Shown here: positions 1 through 6,906 of the stretch, piece after piece | How positions within the stretch are numbered: position 1 is the stretch's first letter | Layout of the letters: every line of letters starts with the position of its first letter | Notes under the pieces: generated by a model | Seen by the model: the letters and a program-made list of their open reading frames with translations, nothing else | Database searches by the model: none | Told to the model about the DNA's origin: nothing | NCBI GenBank assembly: GCA_945836785.1 | Contig: CAMAMD010000020.1 | Coordinates: 1 to 13,415 of the forward strand | From: an uncultured Clostridium sp. | GTDB lineage: Bacteria; Bacillota_A; Clostridia; Lachnospirales; Lachnospiraceae | DNA: 13,415 bases | Direction: 5' to 3' | Translations under genes and position numbers: made by a program

Positions 1-52
1 TTATCTCTTTTTCCTCAACACCATCTAAGTTTGCTTTTGTTTCTTCACTCAT
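1..52 (-). CDS. Unidentified protein, N-terminal fragment (runs off the left edge)
   Basis: Only the first 17 codons are in the window, reading MSEETKANLDGVEEKEI, a hydrophilic acidic N-terminus with no signal peptide or membrane segment. The ATG at 52-50 is supported by a GGGAGG ribosome binding site at 61-66, 8 nt upstream, and by a near-consensus sigma-A promoter about 50-75 nt upstream. The product cannot be identified from this fragment. Its dedicated promoter and possible operator suggest a separately regulated unit, distinct from the DapF-like gene that ends at 187. Confidence 0.7.
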   Translation of the reverse strand, partial: MSEETKANLDGVEEKEI

Positions 53-77
53 ATAGAATACCTCCCTCGTATCTTGT

Positions 78-96
78 TGATATCATTTTGATATCA
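78..96 (-). promoter_or_regulatory. Putative operator: two palindromic octamers over the start site
   Basis: Two copies of the self-complementary octamer TGATATCA (78-85 and 89-96) are separated by 3 nt, so their centres are 11 bp apart, about one helical turn. They lie just downstream of the -10 box and cover the predicted start site, the classic place for a repressor. The cognate regulator is unknown. The motif does not match the consensus operators I can recall for Fur, DtxR/MntR or LexA. Confidence 0.4.
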
Positions 97-98
97 CT

Positions 99-127
99 AT
101 AATATTCCATATTATTTTATTTGTCAA
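99..127 (-). promoter_or_regulatory. Near-consensus sigma-A promoter for the leftmost gene
   Basis: Read on the minus strand, a perfect -35 TTGACA (127-122) is followed by exactly 17 nt and a -10 TATTAT (104-99). The predicted transcription start is near 92, giving a leader of about 40 nt before the ATG at 52. The sequence around it is strongly AT-rich, which favours melting. This is the best-matching promoter in the window. Confidence 0.75.
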
Positions 128-186
128 GCAGTCTTTATATTTTTTTATTTGATACGTTGTATCTCCCCTATACGCCCAATCTGGGT

Positions 187-1089
187 TCACAATCCATGCT
201 CCAGCATATACTCCGCTGAAAGCCGCATGGTTCCTATAGAGGAAACTGTTCCGGTCATTTCCACATTCCATGCCTCATCCACGCTTACAAGCAACTTCCC
301 GCCGGGCATATGCACCCACACCTTGGAATCCACAAAACGCATTTTGTGCATCGCTCCCACGGCAGCACACGCACTGCTGCCGGAAGCAAGTGTATAACCT
401 GCCCCTCGCTCATATATTTCTATCTGTATGTTATGGTGATCTATTACCTGTGCGATTTGCGTATTTATCCCCTTTGAAAAGTATGCCGAATTCCCTATTT
501 TCTCCCCCACATCACAAACAATGCTTTTTGTCACAGTCTTAAACGGCAAAACACAATGCGGATTACCGATGGACACGCAGGTGCACCGATATGTATAATT
601 TCCAAATTTAAGCGGCACATCCACCAGTTCATACTCCTGTGCATCATCTATCTCCTCTGGCCGGTAGGAACAACCCACCTCCTCCGGTGTAAATAACAGC
701 TTCCCCATTCCTACTGTCATACTGGTTCCCAATTCATTATTATATCTGATTTGAACGGCAGTTGTTGCGTCATCCTCTCCCTCTTTTTTTTCAATCAAAA
801 GCTCGAATTCTTTCTTCTGAATATACCCCGCATCCTTTAAATATTTGGCAAAAATAAGAAGTCCATTTCCACTTTTTTCTGCCATACTTCCATCCGGATT
901 AAATATCTGCAATCGTATACCCTCCCGGGTAAAAAAAGGTCCGAGCAGTATACCATCCGCCCCAAAACCATACTGTCTGTGGCATACTGCCCGGATTGCA
1001 TCCGCAGTGAGTGTCCGTTTATTACGGTTACAGTCATAAACCAGGTAATCATTACCCAGACTGTGGTATTTCGTAAATTCCATACACAT
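187..1089 (-). CDS. dapF: DapF-fold protein (diaminopimelate epimerase-like) with both catalytic Cys replaced by Ser
   Basis: This is a 300-residue homologue of diaminopimelate epimerase, which interconverts LL- and meso-DAP in the cytoplasm. Visible family motifs are GND at 12-14, GFGADG at 41-46, NPDGS at 64-68, GNPHCV at 175-180, INTQ near 208-211 and ERGAGYT at 227-233. In DapF the two catalytic acid/base cysteines sit in the MCGNG and ACGTG motifs. Here these read KSGNG (Ser73, codon 873-871) and ASGSS (Ser236, codon 384-382), so both thiols are missing while the substrate-binding signature is kept. It is slightly longer than typical DapF (about 275). I chose ATG 1089 because AAGG lies 8 nt upstream; a TTG at 1095 has no usable ribosome binding site, and ATG 1083 is also possible. 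It lies 66 nt after the exported-protein gene of the two-component operon, with no terminator between. Ordinary epimerase activity is doubtful; the fold assignment is secure. Confidence 0.85.
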   Translation of the reverse strand: MCMEFTKYHSLGNDYLVYDCNRNKRTLTADAIRAVCHRQYGFGADGILLGPFFTREGIRLQIFNPDGSMAEKSGNGLLIFAKYLKDAGYIQKKEFELLIEKKEGEDDATTAVQIRYNNELGTSMTVGMGKLLFTPEEVGCSYRPEEIDDAQEYELVDVPLKFGNYTYRCTCVSIGNPHCVLPFKTVTKSIVCDVGEKIGNSAYFSKGINTQIAQVIDHHNIQIEIYERGAGYTLASGSSACAAVGAMHKMRFVDSKVWVHMPGGKLLVSVDEAWNVEMTGTVSSIGTMRLSAEYMLEHGL

Positions 1090-1155
1090 AGACAAAACCT
1101 TTTTTCAAACTTCCTCACTACACTCTATTCAATTTTCAGTTTCTGTATTCCTGCA

Positions 1156-2076
1156 TTAATACAGCTTTAAATAATACTTGTATGAATAATCATAAATTGC
1201 AGTCATGGTTTTTCCGGATACATCATCCACACTAAACGGACAGACGCAAACCGCATATCCTGACAAAAACGGATAATCGTCATCATCTAACGGCTGTCCG
1301 TAATATTCTGTCAATGTCTCATAAAACGAAGTAAATTTCGCACCAGTATCCTGTTTTTCTTCTGAAACCTTCTCCTCCAATGCGGCATTGCCAGCATCCG
1401 TTATGTAAGTTTCAACATCTTCATTATATACACCATACGAATCTTCATCAATGGTAACCTCATAAAATGTACTTGGATCATAGATTGCATCTGTATAACC
1501 GACATCCTGCATATATTCATCCAGAATTGTTTCCAGATATAATATCTTCCCTGTCTCCGTGTCAAATAAAATCATACCCGGTGCAAGCATCGCATATTCA
1601 GAAACGTTATAAAAATTTAACATTCCTACATCATACGAATATATTTTATCATCTTTCACCTGAATAATTTCTATATAATGTAGCGTTTTATCTGTTTCAT
1701 CATCCTCCAATATATGAACCATTTCATCCTGCCAGCCATAATCTAACAGTACTTTTATCTCGTCAATCATGCACTCCACCCATTGTTCCGTTTCTTCGGT
1801 ATGGGGAATCTCTTTTTTCTCCGCAACAATACTGTCATCCTCCCGCAGTGCCTCTATCTTCTGCGATAAATTCATGGGTTCTTTCACTACGCTGATAGAA
1901 TAGCTGTTTTCTATGACCTGATTCATCAGCTGCTCATCCGAATGTTCATAAAATCCTCTCGGTATTTCCAGTGCCACTAATGTCACCGCAAGGAGCAGAA
2001 GAATAACGACGATTGTTTTTATATATTCCCATATTTTATCTGTCAGACCATTTTCATGCTTGTGTTTCAAATTCAT
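1156..2076 (-). CDS. Membrane-anchored acidic exported protein of unknown function
   Basis: I do not recognise this 306-residue protein. It has a short basic N-terminus, one membrane segment at about residues 19-38 (a run of I, V, L and A), and then a soluble, strongly acidic domain of about 265 residues rich in D, E and Y, with DDDD at 264-267. There is no lipobox cysteine, so it is probably an uncleaved N-terminal anchor with the bulk outside. The start is ambiguous. An in-frame GTG at 2112 would add 12 charged residues, but it overlaps the only good GGAGG and so lacks spacing; I prefer ATG 2076. Either way the gene overlaps the end of the sensor kinase gene (stop at 2054), which implies translational coupling. 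Its position right after the kinase suggests an accessory sensor or effector of that system, which is inference. Confidence 0.75.
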   Translation of the reverse strand: MNLKHKHENGLTDKIWEYIKTIVVILLLLAVTLVALEIPRGFYEHSDEQLMNQVIENSYSISVVKEPMNLSQKIEALREDDSIVAEKKEIPHTEETEQWVECMIDEIKVLLDYGWQDEMVHILEDDETDKTLHYIEIIQVKDDKIYSYDVGMLNFYNVSEYAMLAPGMILFDTETGKILYLETILDEYMQDVGYTDAIYDPSTFYEVTIDEDSYGVYNEDVETYITDAGNAALEEKVSEEKQDTGAKFTSFYETLTEYYGQPLDDDDYPFLSGYAVCVCPFSVDDVSGKTMTAIYDYSYKYYLKLY

Positions 2077-3523
2077 TTTCCCGCTCTGTCTTTCTCGTTT
2101 CGTTCTTCTCACCTCCTGACTTTTCCATAGAATTTTCCATAGAAGCTTGTTTTACCGGTATCACGATGCTGACCTTAGTTCCTTGTCCCAGCTCACTCTC
2201 AATCCGAATGTCTCCGCCATGCAGGTTTGCTATTCGCTTGCACAAAGCAAGGCCCAGTCCTGCACCACCCTGACTTCTCGCCCGGGATTTATCTACCATA
2301 TAGAATGGTTCCATAATCTTATCCAGCTCATTTTGTGGAATTCCTCTTCCCGAATCTTCTACCACAATTTCATAGTTTTCTCCCTGATTTTTCCCGTAAA
2401 TGTGTACGCGTTGCCCTTCTTCCGAGGCTTTACAGGCATTGTCAACCAGATTAATGACAGCAGCAGTGAGCAGCACCGGTTCCACCCAGATGCTTGCCTC
2501 TTCGCATTCCATCTGAAGATTCACATGATACTTTTCCCCCGAGAAATGTACTGCATCTTCCAACCTTTCAAACAATGCCGTGGTTCTTTGCTCCGTCATC
2601 ACAAATTCAGTTCTTCCCATAACGATAAGCTGTAAAAGATTGATAGACAACTGTTCCAGACGCTTACCCTCATTATATATAAAATTACTGTACTGACGTC
2701 TCTTCTCAGGCTGTAAATCATAGGTTCTGAGCAAATCCGCATATCCTATGATAGATGTGAGAGGCGTCTTTATTTCATGTGTAAAATTACCTACAAAATC
2801 CTCTTTTTTCCTTGCCATGTCCTCAAGCTCAGCAATCTGCTGCTCCGTGTGCTCTGCCAGCACATTAAGCGTCTCACCAAGCTTTGCTACCTCATAAGAT
2901 TTCATTTTTTTATAATCCGCATCCGTACGTACAGAATAATCGCCCATCGATATCTGTTCTGCCATACGTGTAACCTGTGACAGCGGTCTCGTAATATACC
3001 ATGAGAAAATGTACAGTACAATTGCGATTACCATTGACCCTACGATAATCACCTGACGATATAAATGATAATTCCGATCTCTCTGTTCCAGCGTTCCGGT
3101 AATATCGTAATAATTGATGATATAGTTATTGTCACATCTACTGGTAACCTGTATCATTTTTCTGTCATCTTCCTCAATGACACACGATATTACTTGTCCA
3201 TCTTTCAAATCTGCGTATCCCGGCAGAACAACCTTTTCTCTCCATGCAGCCCGACCGCCCACAAAGACGTTTCTTCCCCCATCCTTCATGCCAGACATCC
3301 TCTGCACAAAACCGGTCAGTGAATACTCTGCATAACCGTTATCCGGTATATCGTCCAGCGTAGAAATATAGGTATATAATACTTCATTGCTCTCCATGGC
3401 AGCATCCATGGCCTGATTCATATCAGATTTATAAAGATAGTTTACCAGTGCAAATCCACCGATTACGGTGATGCACATCATGACACAATATGTAAATACG
3501 AATATCTTCAAAGATATCTTCAT
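2054..3523 (-). CDS. Two-component sensor histidine kinase (HAMP/HisKA/HATPase)
   Basis: This 489-residue membrane kinase pairs with the response regulator encoded 3 nt upstream. It has TM1 at about 7-30, an extracytoplasmic sensor region at about 31-157, TM2 at about 158-177, a HAMP linker to about 230, and a HisKA H-box with the phospho-acceptor His249 in FTHEIKTP. The HATPase domain shows an N-box (N358, N362), a G1 box DSGRGIP starting at D390, and a G2 box GGAGLGLAL at about 419-427. All catalytic motifs look intact. The sensor region has no domain I can name. After the expected end of the ATPase domain (about 457) there is a highly charged tail of about 30 residues that begins in a 12-nt tandem duplication and overlaps the next gene. 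A GGAGG lies 14 nt before ATG 3523, inside the end of the regulator gene, so translation is probably coupled. Confidence 0.95.
   Translation of the reverse strand: MKISLKIFVFTYCVMMCITVIGGFALVNYLYKSDMNQAMDAAMESNEVLYTYISTLDDIPDNGYAEYSLTGFVQRMSGMKDGGRNVFVGGRAAWREKVVLPGYADLKDGQVISCVIEEDDRKMIQVTSRCDNNYIINYYDITGTLEQRDRNYHLYRQVIIVGSMVIAIVLYIFSWYITRPLSQVTRMAEQISMGDYSVRTDADYKKMKSYEVAKLGETLNVLAEHTEQQIAELEDMARKKEDFVGNFTHEIKTPLTSIIGYADLLRTYDLQPEKRRQYSNFIYNEGKRLEQLSINLLQLIVMGRTEFVMTEQRTTALFERLEDAVHFSGEKYHVNLQMECEEASIWVEPVLLTAAVINLVDNACKASEEGQRVHIYGKNQGENYEIVVEDSGRGIPQNELDKIMEPFYMVDKSRARSQGGAGLGLALCKRIANLHGGDIRIESELGQGTKVSIVIPVKQASMENSMEKSGGEKNETRKTERENEFETQA
2121..2144 (-). repeat. 12-nt perfect tandem duplication in the kinase tail
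   Basis: The unit TTCTATGGAAAA occurs twice in succession and adds a repeated Ser-Met-Glu tetrad (SMEN, SMEK) to the kinase C-terminus. It is in frame and lies between the end of the ATPase domain and the overlap with the next gene. It looks like a recent slippage or duplication product and has no known function. Confidence 0.8.
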
Positions 3524-3526
3524 CGT

Positions 3527-4189
3527 CTACTCAACATCCTCCACAAACCGGTATCCCACTTTAAATACGGTTTGAATATGCTTCTCCAGCCCCAGTTTCT
3601 TCCTGATTCTATTGATATGAAGATCAACCGTCCGCGTATCATCCGTAAACGGATCATTCCATACCTTTTCATAAATTATCTCTCTGTACAGAGCGATATT
3701 TTTATTTTTCACCAAAAGCAGCAACAATTCAAATTCCTTATAAGTAAGCTCAACAGGAACTCCGGCCTTTGTCACGCGTCTTGATGCCGTATCTATCTCC
3801 ATGTCCAGAACATACAGCTTTTCCGTATATTTCTCAAAGCGTCGTAAAACCACTTCAACCCTTGCCACTAACTCCGTTGTGTCAAATGGTTTTATAATAT
3901 AATCCTCTGCCCCGAGCCGAAGCCCCTTCACTCTGTCTCTGACATCGGTTTTGGCCGTGAGGAATATAACCGGCACATTGTACTGCCTGATATATTCTAT
4001 CAATTCGAAGCCATTTATTTTAGGTAGCATAACATCAAGGAGCACCAGATCATAGACATTTTTTTCTATTTCATTTGCCGCACTCTCTCCATCATACTCA
4101 CAATGGCAGCTATAGCCTGCATTTTCCAAAGTTTCCCTTATCAGGTTGGCGATAGGATATTCATCGTCAACAACCAGTATATGAATCAT
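3527..4189 (-). CDS. OmpR/PhoB-family response regulator
   Basis: This 220-residue transcription regulator is the partner of the kinase that follows it. The receiver domain (1-115) shows the acidic pair D8/D9, the phosphorylation site D52 in LLDVMLP, the switch Thr78 in FLTAK, and Lys100 in the IKPF motif. The C-terminal winged helix (about 125-217) carries LTYKEFELL and the recognition region RTVDLHINRIRKKL, ending with the usual VGYRF. The ATG at 4189 is preceded by AAAGGGTG at suitable spacing. It is the first gene of its operon and is preceded by its own promoter and a phased direct repeat of the kind this family binds, so autoregulation is likely. The target genes presumably include the exported protein and the DapF-like gene downstream. 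Confidence 0.96.
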   Translation of the reverse strand: MIHILVVDDEYPIANLIRETLENAGYSCHCEYDGESAANEIEKNVYDLVLLDVMLPKINGFELIEYIRQYNVPVIFLTAKTDVRDRVKGLRLGAEDYIIKPFDTTELVARVEVVLRRFEKYTEKLYVLDMEIDTASRRVTKAGVPVELTYKEFELLLLLVKNKNIALYREIIYEKVWNDPFTDDTRTVDLHINRIRKKLGLEKHIQTVFKVGYRFVEDVE

Positions 4190-4217
4190 TTTTTCACCCT
4201 TTTTCCCCTTGTAATTA

Positions 4218-4223
4218 ATTATA
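4218..4223 (-). promoter_or_regulatory. -10 element of the two-component operon promoter
   Basis: A perfect TATAAT lies about 28 nt upstream of the response regulator ATG. At 17-nt spacing the -35 position (4246-4241) reads ATTTTG, a poor match; a better TTGTAA (4243-4238) is only 14 nt away. A strong -10 with a poor -35 is typical of activator-dependent promoters, consistent with the repeat just upstream. The predicted start site is near 4211. Confidence 0.55.
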
Positions 4224-4249
4224 AATCATTCTTAATTTTACAAAATTCG

Positions 4250-4266
4250 TGTATCTGTTTTGTATC
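4250..4266 (-). promoter_or_regulatory. Putative response regulator binding site (GATACA-N5-GATACA)
   Basis: On the minus strand GATACA occurs twice with a 5-nt spacer (AAACA), an 11-bp period. OmpR/PhoB-family regulators bind as head-to-tail dimers to this kind of repeat; the Bacillus PhoP box has the same 6-N5-6 layout. The repeat spans about -39 to -55 from the predicted start, where an activator would contact polymerase. The same bases overlap a 7-bp inverted repeat (TACAAAA/TTTTGTA), an alternative reading. Confidence 0.4.
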
Positions 4267-4272
4267 ATAAGC

Positions 4273-5082
4273 TTACAGGCCCATGCATGCACAGATAAAA
4301 AAGAGTATAAGCAAATGAGCCGGATAAAATACATAAAATATCCATTTCAGATTGATTCCCCTTTGCCCATTGTAATATGCCACCGGAAGTATATCGATGA
4401 GTGCAATCTCCTCCATCAAGCCCGCAAAAACAAGGGATATACAAACGCCAAGCATCTGTGCAACACGTTTCTTCCGCAGTATATATGCTACTACAATTGC
4501 AAGAACCCCCACTGCGTCATAATCTGTCTTCATAACAAAGGCAAGTCCCATGCCAAGAACAGCTATAATAAACTGTAGCCAGAATCTACCGACAGGCTCA
4601 ATCTTTAAATTCCCAACCTTATCTATCAGGATAATCGTAAGCATACCGATACTCAGCGTCCAGAATACATTCTGATATGAAAACTCCAGAACATGCCCCG
4701 ATAACACATACCGGGTTCCCATATTCCCAAACGAAAACGCCATATCAAACGGGATTTCCGAAACAAGTGCAAACATCACCATTCTACCCAGATACTTCCA
4801 CCTGTTTCTGGTATGTTCAAAGCCCTCAAGCAGCAGAAAAATATAAATCGGAAATGCCAATCTTCCAATGCCCCGCATTACAAAATAGACGATACAAATC
4901 GGCGTCATTTTCACCTGCCCCAGCACATCAAAATTTGCAGGATTTGACACAATCATACGATACAGGATACTCGCCGCCGTGTGGTCAATCAACATCGAAG
5001 CCATCGCTATCAGCTTAAGTGTACTGCCGGATATTCCCCTTTTCTTTTCCTGTATTTCTACAGGCAAACTACCTGTCTCCAC
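4273..5082 (-). CDS. TraX-family polytopic membrane protein (putative acyltransferase)
   Basis: This 269-residue membrane protein belongs to the TraX family, named after the F-plasmid protein that acetylates the pilin N-terminus. The family signature is clear: GSTLKLIAMASMLIDH near 19-34, GRLAFPIYIFLLLEGFEHTR near 73-92, SEIPFDM near 108-114, and YNGQRG followed by KWIFYVFYPAHLLIL near 237-260. About eight hydrophobic segments are visible. Chromosomal members in Clostridia are not associated with conjugation genes, and none are seen here, so a role in modifying a cell-surface or secreted substrate is more likely than pilin acetylation; the substrate is unknown. It starts with GTG at 5082, supported by AGGAGG 7 nt upstream, and lies 18 nt after the stop of the methyltransferase/reductase gene, so it is probably the last gene of that operon. 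Confidence 0.85.
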   Translation of the reverse strand: METGSLPVEIQEKKRGISGSTLKLIAMASMLIDHTAASILYRMIVSNPANFDVLGQVKMTPICIVYFVMRGIGRLAFPIYIFLLLEGFEHTRNRWKYLGRMVMFALVSEIPFDMAFSFGNMGTRYVLSGHVLEFSYQNVFWTLSIGMLTIILIDKVGNLKIEPVGRFWLQFIIAVLGMGLAFVMKTDYDAVGVLAIVVAYILRKKRVAQMLGVCISLVFAGLMEEIALIDILPVAYYNGQRGINLKWIFYVFYPAHLLILFFICACMGL

Positions 5083-5100
5083 ACTGTCTCCTCCTCATTC

Positions 5101-6897
5101 TCACGAATTGCCTTTCCAAATTTTATTTAACATATGTACCCGATTGAACGGAAATGTAAAATAATAACCATCTGCAAAATCCTCTGTGTAAGCAATCATC
5201 TCGCGGGCCAGCGCAACACCGGCATTCTCTCCATCTTCTCTTGTTCCGTTCTCGGGATATCTTGCAAGCACTTCGTCAGGCACTGATACTCCTGAAATCT
5301 CATTTTTCATAAACAGCGCATTTTTCCGGCTGACGAGCGGCATAATACCGCAGAGCAGGCATGCCCCTGTCTGTTCTTTCATATGCCGTAACTTCTCCGC
5401 ATCCTCCCTTGAAAAAACAGGCTGGCTCAAGAAAAATTCTGCTCCTGCCTCCATCTTTCGTCTCACACGTTCAATCTCTATATCCAGATTTCTTCTGCCT
5501 TGATTGACAGCACCGCCATAAGAGACAGGCATGCCTGCAAACATTTCTTCGTTCATGTCCTTTGCAATATTCATCAGGCCAATTGCATCAAAATTGAAGA
5601 CCGCTTTTACAGTCTGTCTGTCCATAGTCGGTATCGGATCCCCTGTTATAATCAGAAAATCATAGATATCATTAATATATGCACCAAGCAGCGTGGAGCG
5701 CATCGCAATAGCATTCTTGTCCCGACAACAAATATGTGGCATCACATGCATTCCGGTCTCACGTCTCACCTTTTCTGCCATCAGTACAGAATCCACCCGG
5801 GTCCGACCCGATGGTGAATCCGGAAATGTCAATACATCCACACCGGCATCTTTCAATGTGTATGCAGCATCAAGAAGCTTTCCATCATCCGCATTAAAAG
5901 GCGGCGCAAGTTCTACGGCAATCAGCTTTTTACTTTTTCGTGTCCCATCGGCATTGTACAAAAAACCTCTGTGCACAGCCTTTGTTTCCCGCCTGTCCTG
6001 CTGCTTTTCACCTGTTCTTTTCCCCTGATGCTCAAGCTCCAGCGTCTCAGCCAGATGTCGAATAAAAACCGGACTGGTTCCGCAACATCCGCCAAACATA
6101 TCGATTCCGCATTGTTCCAAAGACTTCACCTTATCCGCAAAGTACGTCGCATTATCGGAGAATTCTATTCTGCCACGAATTCGTTTTGGATAACCGGAAT
6201 TTGGAAGTGCAAGAATATATTTATCCTGCGGCAGTGTGATACCCGACATAATCTGTTCCATATGTCCCGGACCCACACCACAGTTAAGACCTACCGCACT
6301 GATTTCCGGTATGTTTCCCGCAATAGAAAATAACTTTCTTGCCGACAAGCCGGCATTACTATACCCAAACTGATTGACAGAAAATGATACCGAGATAAAC
6401 ACATCGTGTTCCCGACGGATACGCTGTATTGCCGGAAGGATATGCGATATCTCCGAAAATGTTTCAAAATTAAGAATCCTTATCCCTGCATCTACAAATA
6501 TTTTAGCAATCTGATAATATTCTTCCTCTGCCCTGTATAGGGTTCCCTCACCATTCATCGGAATCGGACCTATATCACCGGCAATATATGGTTTAATGCT
6601 CATTCCTTTCCCATATTCCTGTACTGCCCGCTCAGCCAGTGCAACCGCAGCACATATGTTACGTCTAACCACGTCCATATCAGGGTTTAAGTACGCTGTA
6701 TTCGAAGCAAATGTGTTCGTCCGAATCAATCCTGCTCCCGCCCCAATATATGCACCGTGAATATCAATCACACGCTCCGGATGGAGAATATTCGCAAGCT
6801 CCGGTGCCTCCTCGGTCTGATATTGTTTTGCATAATATGTACCGAACGAACCATCCGCAAGCAGCTTATGTTCTTTTAAATAATCTTCAATCTTCAT
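5101..6897 (-). CDS. Bifunctional homocysteine S-methyltransferase / 5,10-methylenetetrahydrofolate reductase
   Basis: This is a 598-residue two-domain enzyme of the YitJ type. Residues 1-290 form the homocysteine methyltransferase barrel, with zinc-ligand cysteines C206 (GLNCGVGP) and C271/C272 (GGCCGTSP). A charged linker (about 290-318) leads to a MetF-like reductase barrel (about 320-595), with AVELAPPF near 327, MPHICCRDKN near 386, ITGDPIP near 417 and SQPVF near 491. The reductase should make 5-methyl-THF and the first domain should transfer a methyl group to homocysteine to give methionine. There is no cobalamin-binding or pterin-binding domain, so the methyl donor for the first domain cannot be read from the sequence. 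ATG 6897 has GGAGG 5 nt upstream. The gene begins 9 nt after the upstream ATPase stop and is followed 18 nt later by traX-like. Confidence 0.93.
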   Translation of the reverse strand: MKIEDYLKEHKLLADGSFGTYYAKQYQTEEAPELANILHPERVIDIHGAYIGAGAGLIRTNTFASNTAYLNPDMDVVRRNICAAVALAERAVQEYGKGMSIKPYIAGDIGPIPMNGEGTLYRAEEEYYQIAKIFVDAGIRILNFETFSEISHILPAIQRIRREHDVFISVSFSVNQFGYSNAGLSARKLFSIAGNIPEISAVGLNCGVGPGHMEQIMSGITLPQDKYILALPNSGYPKRIRGRIEFSDNATYFADKVKSLEQCGIDMFGGCCGTSPVFIRHLAETLELEHQGKRTGEKQQDRRETKAVHRGFLYNADGTRKSKKLIAVELAPPFNADDGKLLDAAYTLKDAGVDVLTFPDSPSGRTRVDSVLMAEKVRRETGMHVMPHICCRDKNAIAMRSTLLGAYINDIYDFLIITGDPIPTMDRQTVKAVFNFDAIGLMNIAKDMNEEMFAGMPVSYGGAVNQGRRNLDIEIERVRRKMEAGAEFFLSQPVFSREDAEKLRHMKEQTGACLLCGIMPLVSRKNALFMKNEISGVSVPDEVLARYPENGTREDGENAGVALAREMIAYTEDFADGYYFTFPFNRVHMLNKIWKGNS

Positions 6898-6906
6898 ATA
6901 CTCCTC

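Noticed and set aside
139..186. Possible terminator after the DapF-like gene
   Set aside because: Only weak dyads are present (CCCA/TGGG with 3-nt loop; GATAC/GTATC with 3-nt loop), and the following run on the sense strand is A-rich, not T-rich.
83..271. Minus-strand 62-codon frame covering the left promoter region
   Set aside because: It overlaps the end of the DapF-like gene in another frame and runs into the AT-rich promoter; composition is not protein-like.
2077..2112. GTG start at 2112 for the exported protein
   Set aside because: The GGAGG directly abuts this GTG, leaving no spacing for initiation, and the added residues are a charged out-of-frame reading of the kinase tail. The alternative ATG 2076 also has only a weak site, so this remains uncertain.
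4239..4264. Inverted repeat TACAAAA-N12-TTTTGTA as terminator for the traX-like gene
   Set aside because: The stem is AT-only, the loop is 12 nt, and no U-tract follows; the phased GATACA direct repeat explains the same bases better.
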